From: an uncultured Candidatus Udaeobacter sp.
GTDB lineage: Bacteria; Verrucomicrobiota; Verrucomicrobiia; Chthoniobacterales; UBA10450
Reading direction: 5' to 3'
Length of the DNA stretch: 24,127 nucleotides
NCBI GenBank assembly: GCA_955652245.1
Contig: CATPAV010000154.1
Span: 1-24,127, forward strand
Position 1 is the stretch's first letter. Every line of letters starts with the position of its first letter. Position numbers and translations under genes: made by a program. Below are positions 1 to 7,735 of this stretch, in pieces. The notes beneath the pieces were generated by a model, which was given only the letters and a program-made list of their open reading frames with translations, searched no databases and was not told the origin of the DNA.

Positions 1-849
1 GAAGTTTGTTACGAGCGTTTCCCCGGCATCATGACCGTCGCCGAAGAATCAACCGCGTGGCCGGGCGTGTCCCGTCCGACTTATCTCGGCGGCCTCGGCT
101 TTGGTTTCAAGTGGAACATGGGTTGGATGCACGACTTCCTGCAATACATGAGTCTCGACCCGATCTACCGGCGATATCATCACGGCAACATCACCTTTTC
201 GCTGCTCTACGCCTTCCAGGAGAACTTCATTCTCGTGCTCAGTCACGACGAAGTCGTGTATGGCAAGCGTTCGCTTTTATCCAAGATGCCGGGCGACGAA
301 TGGCAGAAGTTCGCCAATCTCCGCATGTTTCTGGCGTGGATGTACGGGCATCCCGGGAAAAAGCTCTTGTTCATGGGCGGCGAATTCGGCCAGGTGAACG
401 AATGGAACCACGATCAAAGTCTTGATTGGGACTTAACGCAGTTGCCTCGGCACAACGGCCTGCGCCGCCTCGTCCAGCATCTCAACTACGTTTACAAGAA
501 CGAGCGCGCCTTGTGGGACCAGGACGACAGCTACGAAGGCTTCGATTGGATCGATTTTCATGATGCCGACAATAGCGTCGTTGCGTTCCTGAGAAAATCG
601 CGCGCCGGCGATGTGATTGCGTTTGTCGTCAACGCCACGCCCGTCGTGCATCACAATTACCGGCTTGGCGTACCCGAGTCCGGTTTCTATCGCGAGATCA
701 TCAATACCGATGCCGAGACATACGGCGGCGGCAACGTCGGCAACTGTGGCGGCGTGCAGAGCGAAAACGTTCCATGGATGGCGCGCGAGCATTCCGTGGT
801 TATCCATCTTCCGCCGTTGGCGGCCGTGGCGTTTAAACTGGAAAGCTAG
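1..849 (+). CDS. glgB: 1,4-alpha-glucan branching enzyme, C-terminal part (5' end outside the window)
   Basis: The enzyme makes alpha-1,6 branches in glycogen by cutting an alpha-1,4 chain and transferring it. The frame is open from base 1, so the start lies upstream. About 282 residues are visible: the end of the GH13 (alpha/beta)8 barrel followed by the all-beta C-terminal domain. Family-specific strings include ITVAEEST-like MTVAEESTAWPG, GFGFKWNMGWMHD, the SHDEV motif holding the transition-state-stabilising Asp, and GGEFGQVNEWNHD. The catalytic nucleophile and acid/base regions lie upstream and cannot be checked. The ATG at 31 is internal (the Met of IMTVAEE) and is not the gene start. 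No other glycogen gene is in view. The next gene, xseA, is convergent. Confidence 0.96.
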   Translation, partial: EVCYERFPGIMTVAEESTAWPGVSRPTYLGGLGFGFKWNMGWMHDFLQYMSLDPIYRRYHHGNITFSLLYAFQENFILVLSHDEVVYGKRSLLSKMPGDEWQKFANLRMFLAWMYGHPGKKLLFMGGEFGQVNEWNHDQSLDWDLTQLPRHNGLRRLVQHLNYVYKNERALWDQDDSYEGFDWIDFHDADNSVVAFLRKSRAGDVIAFVVNATPVVHHNYRLGVPESGFYREIINTDAETYGGGNVGNCGGVQSENVPWMAREHSVVIHLPPLAAVAFKLES

Positions 850-989
850 CGGCGATTGACTCGTTCGATCCGACTCACTCGCCCATCCGGGCTTCCAGTC
901 TATGTTGCTTGGCTCCCGCCAACTCCATTGCCCTGAACGCCTTCTGCGGTTTTGTTGTAAAGGTCCGGCAGCTGCCGGATGCCAAACGC
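850..989. terminator. Convergent glgB/xseA intergenic region with a 16-bp perfect palindrome
   Basis: No convincing gene was found here. Bases 964-979 (TCCGGCAGCTGCCGGA) form a perfect 16-bp palindrome lying between two convergent genes, which would suit a bidirectional transcription end. It has no unpaired loop and no adjacent T-run, so the terminator call is weak. The usual partner gene xseB, which often follows xseA, is not here: on the minus strand the xseA frame runs only about 29 codons past its stop before another stop, and no XseB-like sequence was seen. Confidence 0.3.
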
Positions 990-2309
990 CTAGTTATTAG
1001 ATTCGCTGGTTGGTACAACCCCCGCTACATCGGATCCGAACTCCCCGTCGCTAACACGCGTCCGGATTCTCATGCGAGGACGGATCGCCGCGACGGTTCG
1101 AATAACTTCTCCGTGATCGTCTGTAGTGATGCTGTAGCCGCGGCGCAGCGTCGCGTCGGGGCCGAGTACGCGCAGGATTCCTTCAATTTGAGCAAAACGT
1201 CGCTTTGCGTTTTCCACAGCCCGCACAGACGACGCGATGAAACGTCGATGCAAATCGACGAACCGATTGCGCCGCATGAGCAGCTCGCGGGCGGGGCTAC
1301 GCGCTTGCAGGGCGCGAGCGATGTGGATGAGACCACGCTTATAGTTGTCGATCTTGTGCGCGAGGCATCGACGCAAGGTTTCGCGTCCGGCATCGATTTG
1401 TTGCTGTGCGTCACGTAGTCGCTCGAGCAATTCACGGCCAACCGCGCGTTTGCATCCATCGATTCGCCGCCGAAGATCGACAATGTCCGGCATGATCAAT
1501 TCGGCTGCGGCGCTTGGAGTCGGTGCGCGCAAATCAGCCGTGAAATCACAAATAGTGAAATCGATTTCGTGTCCGATCGCGGAGACGATCGGCACGGAGA
1601 CATCGACAATGGTACGGGCAACAATTTCCTCGTTGAATTCCCACAAATCTTCCATGCTACCGCCACCCCGTGCGATCACGATAAGGTCGAGAGGTTGCCA
1701 ATGTTCGTTCGGCGTAGCCAGCTCGCGAATGGCGACTGCGATTTCCGTGGCCGCGCCGGTTCCCTGGACGCGCACGGGGTTAATCAAGATTTCTAACCAC
1801 GGCGCACGCCGTTTCAAAACGTTGAGAATATCTCGGATGGCCGCGCCGCTCGGGGAAGTGACGATGCCGATACGACGCGGGAATTTCGGCAGCGGACGTT
1901 TGCGCTCGGCCGCAAATAATCCTTCGGCTTCAAGTTTGCGCTTGAGCGCTTCGAACTTCGCCTGGAGCAGACCGAGCCCGCGTGGCTGCAAAATTTGGAC
2001 GCTAAGCTGGTATTGTCCGCGCGCTTCGAACACTGAAACCTGTCCGTAAACTTGTACCTGTGCTCCATCGGCCAGCGGTTGCCGCAGCGGCGGCATCGTG
2101 TTACGGAAAATCACGCAGGCGATCTGCGCCCGGGCGTCTTTGAGCGTGAAATACTGATGCCCGCTCGGATGCAGTTTGTAATTCGAGATTTCACCCTGCA
2201 CCCAGACGGCGCGAAATTTTGTCTCGAGCGTGCCGCGAATAGCGCGGGTTAGCTCGGCGACGGTGAGGATTTTCGAAGTTTGCTGAAAGAAATCGGCGGT
2301 TAGCTGCAT
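990..2309 (-). CDS. xseA: Exodeoxyribonuclease VII large subunit
   Basis: Large subunit of exonuclease VII, which degrades single-stranded DNA from both ends to oligonucleotides and acts in repair in the cytoplasm. The 439 residues are close to the usual 400-460. An N-terminal OB-fold is visible (residues about 10-110, including VWVQGEISNYK, HQYFTLKD and CVIFRN). It is followed by the catalytic domain with RIGIVTSPSGAAIRD, VIARGGGSMEDLWEFN and SAIGHEIDFTICDFTADLRAPTPSAAAE, then a helical stretch and the conserved C-terminal RRGYSITT. The ATG at 2309 gives the expected N-terminus. The gene lies 58 bp downstream of ruvB on the same strand, so the two repair genes may be co-transcribed. No xseB small-subunit gene is seen in this window. 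Confidence 0.96.
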   Translation of the reverse strand: MQLTADFFQQTSKILTVAELTRAIRGTLETKFRAVWVQGEISNYKLHPSGHQYFTLKDARAQIACVIFRNTMPPLRQPLADGAQVQVYGQVSVFEARGQYQLSVQILQPRGLGLLQAKFEALKRKLEAEGLFAAERKRPLPKFPRRIGIVTSPSGAAIRDILNVLKRRAPWLEILINPVRVQGTGAATEIAVAIRELATPNEHWQPLDLIVIARGGGSMEDLWEFNEEIVARTIVDVSVPIVSAIGHEIDFTICDFTADLRAPTPSAAAELIMPDIVDLRRRIDGCKRAVGRELLERLRDAQQQIDAGRETLRRCLAHKIDNYKRGLIHIARALQARSPARELLMRRNRFVDLHRRFIASSVRAVENAKRRFAQIEGILRVLGPDATLRRGYSITTDDHGEVIRTVAAIRPRMRIRTRVSDGEFGSDVAGVVPTSESNN

Positions 2310-2347
2310 GGGGACGATCGATGAAGCAATGAAGCGAATGTTGAAGC

Positions 2348-2366
2348 GGCGCTTGTGTCAAGCGCC
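2348..2366. repeat. Perfect hairpin just after the ruvB stop
   Basis: GGCGCTTG (2348-2355) and CAAGCGCC (2359-2366) form an 8-bp perfect stem with a 3-base loop. The ruvB stop codon (2368-2370 on the plus strand) lies directly beside it, within CTACAG. The arm sequence CGCTTGTGTC recurs inverted at 11852-11861, so this is probably a dispersed palindromic repeat. It could also act as a transcription attenuator between ruvB and xseA. No T-run follows on the minus strand. Confidence 0.5.
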
Positions 2367-2367
2367 T

Positions 2368-3366
2368 CTACAGCAATTCTGCTTGCGCACCTGCGGGTGG
2401 TTTCAAGCCGAGCTTGCGATACGCGTTTGATGTTGCGACGCGGCCTTGCGGCGTGCGTTTGATATAACCTTCCATGATCAGATAGGGCTCGTTTACTTCT
2501 TCGAGCGTGCCAGCTTCTTCGCCGATTGCGACGGCGAGCGAATTCAAACCAACCGGTCCGCCGTTGAATTTGTGAATCAAAGTTTCGATGATGCGCTTGT
2601 CCCATTGATCGAAGCCGTCGCGATCGATTTCGAGCATGGTGAGCGCGCGATCGGCCAACTCGGCAGTGATTTTTCCCTCGGCTTTCACTTGCACGTAATC
2701 GCGTACCCAGCGCAGGAGATTGTTCGCGGTGCGAGGTGTGCCGCGCGTGCGCGTGGCGATCTCCGCAGCGCCCGCGGGATCAATCTCGACCCCGAGCAAA
2801 CGTGCGCTGCGCAGGATGATCTTCTGCATTTCCTCGGCATTATAATAATCGAGCCGCGCGGTCATCCCGAAGCGCGACCGGAGGGGCGCGCTCACCATCC
2901 CCGCGCGCGTGGTCGCGCCGATAAGCGTGAACTTCGGCAAATTAAGGCGAAGACTGCGCGCCTGCGGCCCTTGATCGATAATGATGTCGAGCCGGTAATC
3001 TTCCATTGCCGGGTAAAGATATTCCTCAATCGTCGGTTGAAGCCGATGGATTTCGTCGATGAAAAGGGCATCGCCTTTTTCCAGACTGGTGAGAAGCCCG
3101 GCGAGCTCGCCGGCTTTTTCAATCACGGGCCCGCTCGTATTTTTGATGTTCACACTCATCGCGTTGGCGATGATGTAGGCGAGCGTGGTCTTGCCGAGAC
3201 CTGATGGGCCGCTCAGCAGAATGTGTTCGAGCACATCGCCACGTTTCTTGGCGGCTTCCACCATCAATTCGAGGCGCTCGCGCACTTTCACCTGGCCGGT
3301 GAACTCGCTGAACGCCGGGGGCCGCAGCGAGATTTCGAAAGCGGCATCTGGTTCAGGCGGTTTCAT
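2368..3366 (-). CDS. ruvB: Holliday junction branch migration ATPase RuvB
   Basis: Hexameric AAA+ motor that, with RuvA, drives Holliday junction branch migration during recombination. At 332 residues it is the normal family length (E. coli 336). The Walker A motif GPSGLGKT is at residues 53-60. Walker B LFIDEIHRL starts at about 101. The sensor-type GATTRAG and the sequence PLRSRFG are present. The C-terminal winged-helix part shows GGPVGLNSLAVAIGEE and YIKRTPQGRVAT. The ATG at 3366 opens with the typical short leader before the conserved RP..F.EFTGQ. ruvA and ruvC are not in the window. xseA follows downstream on the same strand. Confidence 0.98.
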   Translation of the reverse strand: MKPPEPDAAFEISLRPPAFSEFTGQVKVRERLELMVEAAKKRGDVLEHILLSGPSGLGKTTLAYIIANAMSVNIKNTSGPVIEKAGELAGLLTSLEKGDALFIDEIHRLQPTIEEYLYPAMEDYRLDIIIDQGPQARSLRLNLPKFTLIGATTRAGMVSAPLRSRFGMTARLDYYNAEEMQKIILRSARLLGVEIDPAGAAEIATRTRGTPRTANNLLRWVRDYVQVKAEGKITAELADRALTMLEIDRDGFDQWDKRIIETLIHKFNGGPVGLNSLAVAIGEEAGTLEEVNEPYLIMEGYIKRTPQGRVATSNAYRKLGLKPPAGAQAELL

Positions 3367-3452
3367 CAGTGCTTCGGAGAGTTCATAGCATTTGAGCTAA
3401 GAAAGACGAAGAAGTTTCAGCTAAAGATCGGCACAGTTTGAGTAAATCCTGT

Positions 3453-3505
3453 CGTCAGCGTCGCTGACGCCCGGCCGCGATCAACGAACGCGGCTGCAGC
3501 GTTCG
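3453..3505. repeat. Cluster of small inverted repeats upstream of ruvB
   Basis: The 228-bp gap between ruvB and the DUF1330 gene has no supportable gene. It holds two hairpins. CGTCAGCG/CGCTGACG (3453-3460 and 3462-3469) is perfect with a 1-base loop. GCCGCG/CGCGGC (3474-3479 and 3489-3494) has the 9-base loop ATCAACGAA. CGAACGC/GCGTTCG (3485-3491 and 3499-3505) is an alternative fold that overlaps the second hairpin. A run of eight or more T residues follows on the plus strand near 3541-3548, but no plus-strand gene precedes it, so I do not call a terminator. The ruvB promoter presumably lies in this gap, but I cannot point to it. Confidence 0.55.
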
Positions 3506-3594
3506 CAATAAGTCCTAACGCTTCAGTGCGTAGCGGCTGATTTTTTTTGAGATTTCGCCGGCGCGCCCGGCGGTCGCGGCTCTACCGATTCGAG

Positions 3595-3882
3595 TTAAAC
3601 ACCTTCAACGACGACCATTCTCGTTCTCGCGGTGCGGTGCCGCATTTTGCGCGGTTCGCGGTACTCCTGGCAATTCAGCCATTCTTTGGCGCGCTGCATC
3701 GAGTCGAATTGCAGCACGACGATGCGTTTCGGTTTCCAATTGCCTTCGAGCGTTTCGGCCGCGCCGCCGCGTACGATGTATTTGCCGCCATACTTTTCCA
3801 CGGTCGCGCTAGCGAGTTTCTTGTATTCCTCGTAGCCAGTTGGATCGACAATGTCGATTTCAACGATCACGTAAGCGGACAT
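3595..3882 (-). CDS. DUF1330 family small protein
   Basis: A 95-residue protein whose whole length matches the DUF1330 pattern of the dimeric alpha-beta barrel (ABM-like) fold: start SAYVIVEIDIVDPTGYEEYK, middle GGKYIVRGGAAETLEGNW, and PKRIVVLQFDSMQRAKEW followed by a spacing-conserved tyrosine (CQEYREPRKMR). The biochemical role of the family is not established, and some relatives of the fold are monooxygenases or isomerases. It has no signal peptide, so it is presumably cytoplasmic. It lies 41 bp downstream of the PHP-domain gene on the same strand and could be co-transcribed with it. The annotation rests on the family pattern, not on any defined active site. Confidence 0.85.
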   Translation of the reverse strand: MSAYVIVEIDIVDPTGYEEYKKLASATVEKYGGKYIVRGGAAETLEGNWKPKRIVVLQFDSMQRAKEWLNCQEYREPRKMRHRTARTRMVVVEGV

Positions 3883-3923
3883 CTTCGGAAGGGAGAAATA
3901 AGGAAGAATTAAGAAGTTAAAAG

Positions 3924-4649
3924 TCAGTGTCCGTTCTGGCTATCTTTTGCCGCCAACTCTGGAATTTTTTTCCGGCGCCGTAGTCGCAGCCAGTTGTTCC
4001 AGGTTTTGCGGAGGCTGTCGCGCGGGGTCAGGTATTTTTGGTTGAGCTCGTTGCTCTTTACGATCTGGGCGAGGATTCCTTTCACGGAAAAATCATCTGT
4101 GTTCACGATTGTGTACGCGGTGCCCACGGTGGCGGCATGATGCGCATCGCTCGCGGCGGTCATGGGCAAACCGCGAATCTGCGCGTACTTGAAGGCGTAA
4201 CGATTGTAGCGATGCAACGTGGTCGCGGCGTTGAAAACCTCAATTGCATCGATCGGGAGTGTTTCCAATGTGGAGAGACGGATCCCGGCGCGAAACAAAT
4301 CGTAGGGATGCGGCGGAATCGCGAGGCCGCCGCGTTCATGAATCATCTCACACACCTCGCGCGCGGGTTTTCCTTTGAGATAGGGAAGTGTCTGGCCGAT
4401 ACAGAGAAGATGACCATCCGCTGTGGTTACTTCGACGCCGGGCAAAACTAAAAAATCATTCACTGGCAAACCATCGAGTCGCATCAAACCGCGCTCGAGT
4501 AGGTAGTTAACGGCATCGCACGTGTTGTGATCGGTGATGGCGATACCGTGCAAACCTTTTGCGCGTGCTGACGCGATCAAATCTTCCGGGCTGGAGACTC
4601 CGTCTCCGGAGAAGAAAGAGTGCGTGTGCAGGTCGATATTGAACGCCAT
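3924..4649 (-). CDS. PHP-domain metal-dependent phosphoesterase
   Basis: A 241-residue stand-alone PHP domain, a fold that binds two or three metal ions and hydrolyses phosphoester bonds. The metal-binding motifs are all present in order: DLHTHSFFSGDG at residues 6-17, ITDHNT near 38, PGVEVTTADGH near 70, GGLAIPPHPYD near 110 and ASDAHH near 167. The basic tail (RLRRRKKIPE) is unusual and could bind nucleic acid or simply be surface charge. The arrangement resembles the TrpH/YciV group, which includes enzymes acting on 3',5'-nucleoside bisphosphates or short RNA ends, but the substrate cannot be told from sequence. It is followed at 41 bp by the DUF1330 gene. The ATG at 4649 gives the expected N-terminus. 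Confidence 0.88.
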   Translation of the reverse strand: MAFNIDLHTHSFFSGDGVSSPEDLIASARAKGLHGIAITDHNTCDAVNYLLERGLMRLDGLPVNDFLVLPGVEVTTADGHLLCIGQTLPYLKGKPAREVCEMIHERGGLAIPPHPYDLFRAGIRLSTLETLPIDAIEVFNAATTLHRYNRYAFKYAQIRGLPMTAASDAHHAATVGTAYTIVNTDDFSVKGILAQIVKSNELNQKYLTPRDSLRKTWNNWLRLRRRKKIPELAAKDSQNGH

Positions 4650-4695
4650 TTCCTAGGGCCAGTTTGCGGTGCGCGACATGGAAAGCGTTGAAAAT

Positions 4696-4747
4696 GGTTG
4701 TAACCAGGGGGCGGGATGCCGTTAACGAACTGGTTGCTACAGTAACC
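4696..4747. repeat. Imperfect inverted repeat touching the stop of the ABC exporter gene
   Basis: GGTT..AACCAG (4696-4699, 4702-4707) pairs with CTGGTT (4730-4735) and AACC (4744-4747), with a few unpaired bases in the right arm. The ABC exporter stop lies at 4747-4749. The right part, GATGCC at 4715-4720 and GCTACAGTA at 4736-4744, reads like the elements at 7648-7680 and 11265-11292. It is therefore likely a dispersed repeat, and it may also act as a 3'-end stem for the minus-strand transcript. Confidence 0.5.
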
Positions 4748-6624
4748 TAAACAAGCTCTTCAACAAGAACGCCCTGCTCCACCGCGCGTGCTTCTTGAGG
4801 CCGGTTGAATTGATGGTCGTAAAGCCGGCGGTAGTAGCCGGATTTGTCCAACAGCTCGGCGTGTGTGCCGATCTCCTTGATGCGGCCATAATCCATCACG
4901 ACGATTTGATCGGCCGATAAAACCGTGGAGAGCCGATGGGCAATTGCGATGACAGTGCGTCCGGCAGTGAGCTTTTCGAGCGCCTTTTGAATTTGCTGTT
5001 CCGATTCGGAATCGAGCGACGATGTGGCTTCATCAAGCAGAAGAACAGGCGCATTTTTCAGGACGGCGCGCGCAATTGCGAGACGCTGTTGCTGTCCGCC
5101 GGAGAGAAGACAGCCTTTGTCACCAATGATTGTTTCGTAGCCGTTCCGTTGCGCCATGATGAAATCGTGGGCGAATGCGGTATGCGCCGCTTCATAAATC
5201 TCTTCCGGCGTGGCATCGAGCCGCCCGAACTGGATGTTTTTGAAAATGGTGTCGTGAAATAAAAATGTCTCCTGGGTGACGAGACCGATCTGTTCGCGCA
5301 AGGATTTTTGGGTGATCGAGCGCAAATCGCGGCCATCGATCTTGACGGTTCCGGAAGCCGGATCGTACAAGCGCAGGATCAGCGAGAGAATCGTGCTTTT
5401 ACCGGCGCCGCTCGCACCGACGAGCGCATAGGTTTTGCCGGGATCGATGCGCAAGTTCAGATTACTGACCGCGTCAGTGACGGTATTTGCATAACGAAAT
5501 GTTACGTTCTCAAAATCAATGCGGCCTTCGGAGGCGGTCAGCTCGATAGCGTTTGGCGCATCTTGCACTGTGGGCTCGGAATCAAGAATTGAAAAAATTT
5601 CGGTGGTCGCAGCGATCGATTGCTGCATCACGATGTGGATTTTGCTGAGCGTTTTGATTGGGTCGTAGAGAATGAAAATTCCAGTGATCAGCCCAAAAAA
5701 CCGGCCGGCGCTCAGATTCGCGGCGTAAACGTAAAGCAGCGCCATGCCCACCCCGATAGCCGCGATTGTTTCCACCAGCGGCCCGACCGCTTCCATCGAC
5801 CTGATCAGGCGCATCATTTGTGAGAACTGCAATTGGTTGCTGCGTTCGAAGGATTTTTCCTGATGCGTCTCACGCGCAAACGACTTGATTACTCGGATAC
5901 CAGCAAAAGTTTCCTGCATGGTCACGACCATTTCTCCCATGCCTTCCTGTCCACTTTGCACGGCCTTTCGGGCGCGGCGGCCATAAATACGAAGCGGCAG
6001 CAAACAGGTCGGAAAAAGAATTAGAGTGACCACGGTGAATTTCCAATCCATCACGAGAAGGACGCTAATTCCCCCAACAACCGCGATTGGCTGCTTAAAA
6101 AGATCGCTGCTAACACTGGTCAAAGCCATTTGCATGGCGCGTGTGTCGTTGGTGATACGCGACATTAAAAAACCCGAGCGCATCTTGTTAAAGAAATCCA
6201 TCGAATGGCGAACCATCTTGCCGAAAAGCTGGCCCCGAATATCGGTGACGACCTTGTTGCTCACCCAATTCATGTAGTAAGAATTTCCGTACGAGCAGAG
6301 GCTGCGCACGGTCATAATGGCCGGAATGGCGAGGCAGATAAGAACGATCGAATTGATTTTTGGGCCGGTGTTCAGAATTTCCAGATTCGAGCGCAAGGCC
6401 ATTGGGTTGGGAGCGGCTCCGTGGAAGATAGTGCTTGTTACCCGGGCAACGACGAGCGGGAGAAGCGAATTGACCATGCCGAAGGCAACGCCCAACGACA
6501 GGCCAAGTACAAAACGCGCCTTATACGGCTTGACGTAACCATAGAGCCGCCGGTACGGACCCGATGCTGCTTTAAGAGTCTGCCAAAATGAGGATCTCTT
6601 CTTTGCGGCTTTACGGTTCTTCAT
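4747..6624 (-). CDS. MsbA-like ABC exporter (fused membrane and ATPase domains)
   Basis: A 625-residue half-transporter of the type IV exporter class, expected to work as a homodimer in the inner membrane. Hydrophobic segments lie at about 38-60, 92-112, 175-215 and 283-320, fitting the six-helix ABC_membrane domain. The ATPase follows with Walker A GASGAGKST (403-411), Q-loop VTQETFLFHD, signature LSGGQQQRLAIARA, Walker B VLLLDEAT and the switch His in IAHRLST. The TGPKINS region and the long first loop are ordinary for MsbA-like proteins. It shares a 4-bp ATGA overlap with the upstream heptosyltransferase gene, so the two are translationally coupled. That context suggests it flips a lipid-linked glycan such as lipid A-core. 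A drug or peptide exporter role cannot be excluded. Confidence 0.9.
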   Translation of the reverse strand: MKNRKAAKKRSSFWQTLKAASGPYRRLYGYVKPYKARFVLGLSLGVAFGMVNSLLPLVVARVTSTIFHGAAPNPMALRSNLEILNTGPKINSIVLICLAIPAIMTVRSLCSYGNSYYMNWVSNKVVTDIRGQLFGKMVRHSMDFFNKMRSGFLMSRITNDTRAMQMALTSVSSDLFKQPIAVVGGISVLLVMDWKFTVVTLILFPTCLLPLRIYGRRARKAVQSGQEGMGEMVVTMQETFAGIRVIKSFARETHQEKSFERSNQLQFSQMMRLIRSMEAVGPLVETIAAIGVGMALLYVYAANLSAGRFFGLITGIFILYDPIKTLSKIHIVMQQSIAATTEIFSILDSEPTVQDAPNAIELTASEGRIDFENVTFRYANTVTDAVSNLNLRIDPGKTYALVGASGAGKSTILSLILRLYDPASGTVKIDGRDLRSITQKSLREQIGLVTQETFLFHDTIFKNIQFGRLDATPEEIYEAAHTAFAHDFIMAQRNGYETIIGDKGCLLSGGQQQRLAIARAVLKNAPVLLLDEATSSLDSESEQQIQKALEKLTAGRTVIAIAHRLSTVLSADQIVVMDYGRIKEIGTHAELLDKSGYYRRLYDHQFNRPQEARAVEQGVLVEELV

Positions 6625-7640
6625 GAAATTTGCGTCGCTGCAGACAACAGCAGTAAATTCATAGCACCGATCACCGCTTCCGTCGAGATTTGGCTCATCG
6701 GAAACCGCGGCTGAACAGCTGTAAACTCGGTCAATGGAATGGCTGATTTTCCTTGTAGGATCAGGGCGGGACTCTCCCGCGGTCGCCAGTGAAACGGATT
6801 GGTTGGACCGAATAGCACCACCTGCGGCGTCTGCGTCGCCGCCGCGAGGTGCATCGGGGCGGAGTCTACCGTCACAAGAAGACGTGCATCTGCGATCAGC
6901 GCCGCCAGGCTAAGTAAATCCGTTCTTCCGGAAAGGTCGACGATTCGCTGCCGCGTTTTCGCCTTGATCTCGGCAATGTGGACCTGCTCGAGGTGCGAAG
7001 CTCCACTCGTCAAAACAAGATCGACATCGCTATCTTGGCCAGTGTGATTAATGACTTGCGCCCAACGTGCCGGATCCCAGAATTTCTCGACGCGCGCTGA
7101 ACCGGGATGAAAGATGATGAAGTGACTGCCGATCTTTGAATCGCGCCGAAGCTTATTCGCTTTTCCACGGGCTAGCTCCGGCAACTCCAGATGAACCGCG
7201 CGGGAAGCGTTGCGAACTCCGAGTGGCTCCGCTAAGGCGAGATTATAATCAACTGTGTGCATGTCCCGCATACGATTGTCCACGAACTGGTTGTAGATTC
7301 GCGCCCGGGTTTTTGATTGCTCGCGGACACGGTAAGACACCACTCGTCTCCGCGCGCCGGATAAAAAAGCAAGAAAAGCAGAGCGATCATTTCGTGTGAA
7401 GTCGATGCAGTAATCAAATCTCTCACGCGCCAGGGCAAGGAACACAGCGACATCTCTCAGGTTACGCCGTGTGATTAAAATCCGATCGACATCCGGCATG
7501 ACTGGGAACAAATCGGCGCATTCGCTGGAAACGACGAGCGTTATCCGTGCGTCAGGAAAATTTTCGCGCAAAGCCGCCATAACCGGCATCGTCAAAATCA
7601 GATCGCCGACCCGTTTGAGTTGAAGGAGCAGGATATTCAA
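6621..7640 (-). CDS. Glycosyltransferase family 9 (heptosyltransferase-type)
   Basis: A 339-residue GT-B enzyme of the ADP-heptose:LPS heptosyltransferase family, expected to add sugar to the lipid A core on the cytoplasmic face. The N-terminus MNILLLQLKRVGDLILTMP is the hallmark start with the GD-hydrophobic loop. The C-terminal half carries HPGSARVEKFWDPARWA and VDSAPMHLAAA, then VVLFGPTNPFHWRP, all standard GT9 donor-site strings. The start at 7640 matches the family N-terminus exactly. No clear Shine-Dalgarno is visible; the upstream bases instead belong to a palindromic repeat. The stop overlaps the start of the ABC exporter by 4 bp. Which sugar it transfers (heptose or another hexose) is inferred only from family membership. 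Confidence 0.9.
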   Translation of the reverse strand: MNILLLQLKRVGDLILTMPVMAALRENFPDARITLVVSSECADLFPVMPDVDRILITRRNLRDVAVFLALARERFDYCIDFTRNDRSAFLAFLSGARRRVVSYRVREQSKTRARIYNQFVDNRMRDMHTVDYNLALAEPLGVRNASRAVHLELPELARGKANKLRRDSKIGSHFIIFHPGSARVEKFWDPARWAQVINHTGQDSDVDLVLTSGASHLEQVHIAEIKAKTRQRIVDLSGRTDLLSLAALIADARLLVTVDSAPMHLAAATQTPQVVLFGPTNPFHWRPRESPALILQGKSAIPLTEFTAVQPRFPMSQISTEAVIGAMNLLLLSAATQIS

Positions 7641-7647
7641 GAACTAA

Positions 7648-7735
7648 GCTACTGTAGCGACGCTCTATGAACGTCGCATCCTTTTCTGTTCCCGTCGGCG
7701 GTCCTAAACCGCCGTTACGAGGTAGTTATGCTACC
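7648..7735. repeat. Three small hairpins between two glycosyltransferase genes
   Basis: The 85-bp gap between the GT4 and GT9 genes consists largely of inverted repeats: GCGACG/CGTCGC (7657-7662, 7672-7677) with the 9-base loop CTCTATGAA; CGGCGGT/ACCGCCG (7696-7702, 7708-7714) with a 5-base loop; and GGTAG/CTACC (7721-7725, 7731-7735), which spans the GT4 stop. Read on the minus strand, the first unit has GATGC before it and GCTACAGTA after it, as at 4714-4747. These are likely dispersed palindromic repeats. An effect on expression of the downstream GT9 gene is possible but unproven. Confidence 0.6.

Noticed and set aside
909..1418. Plus-strand open frame of 169 codons opposite xseA
   Set aside because: It is the antisense shadow of a clear xseA coding sequence, and its translation has no family pattern.
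2310..2347. Repeat GAAGCAATGAAGCGAATG upstream of xseA as another octamer tract
   Set aside because: Its reverse complement has TTCAACAT and TTCAT pieces reminiscent of the octamer family, but the period is irregular (8-9 bases) and the match too weak to count.
3541..3548. T-run as a plus-strand terminator
   Set aside because: No plus-strand gene lies upstream, and the preceding stem (ACGC/GCGT) is only 4 bp.
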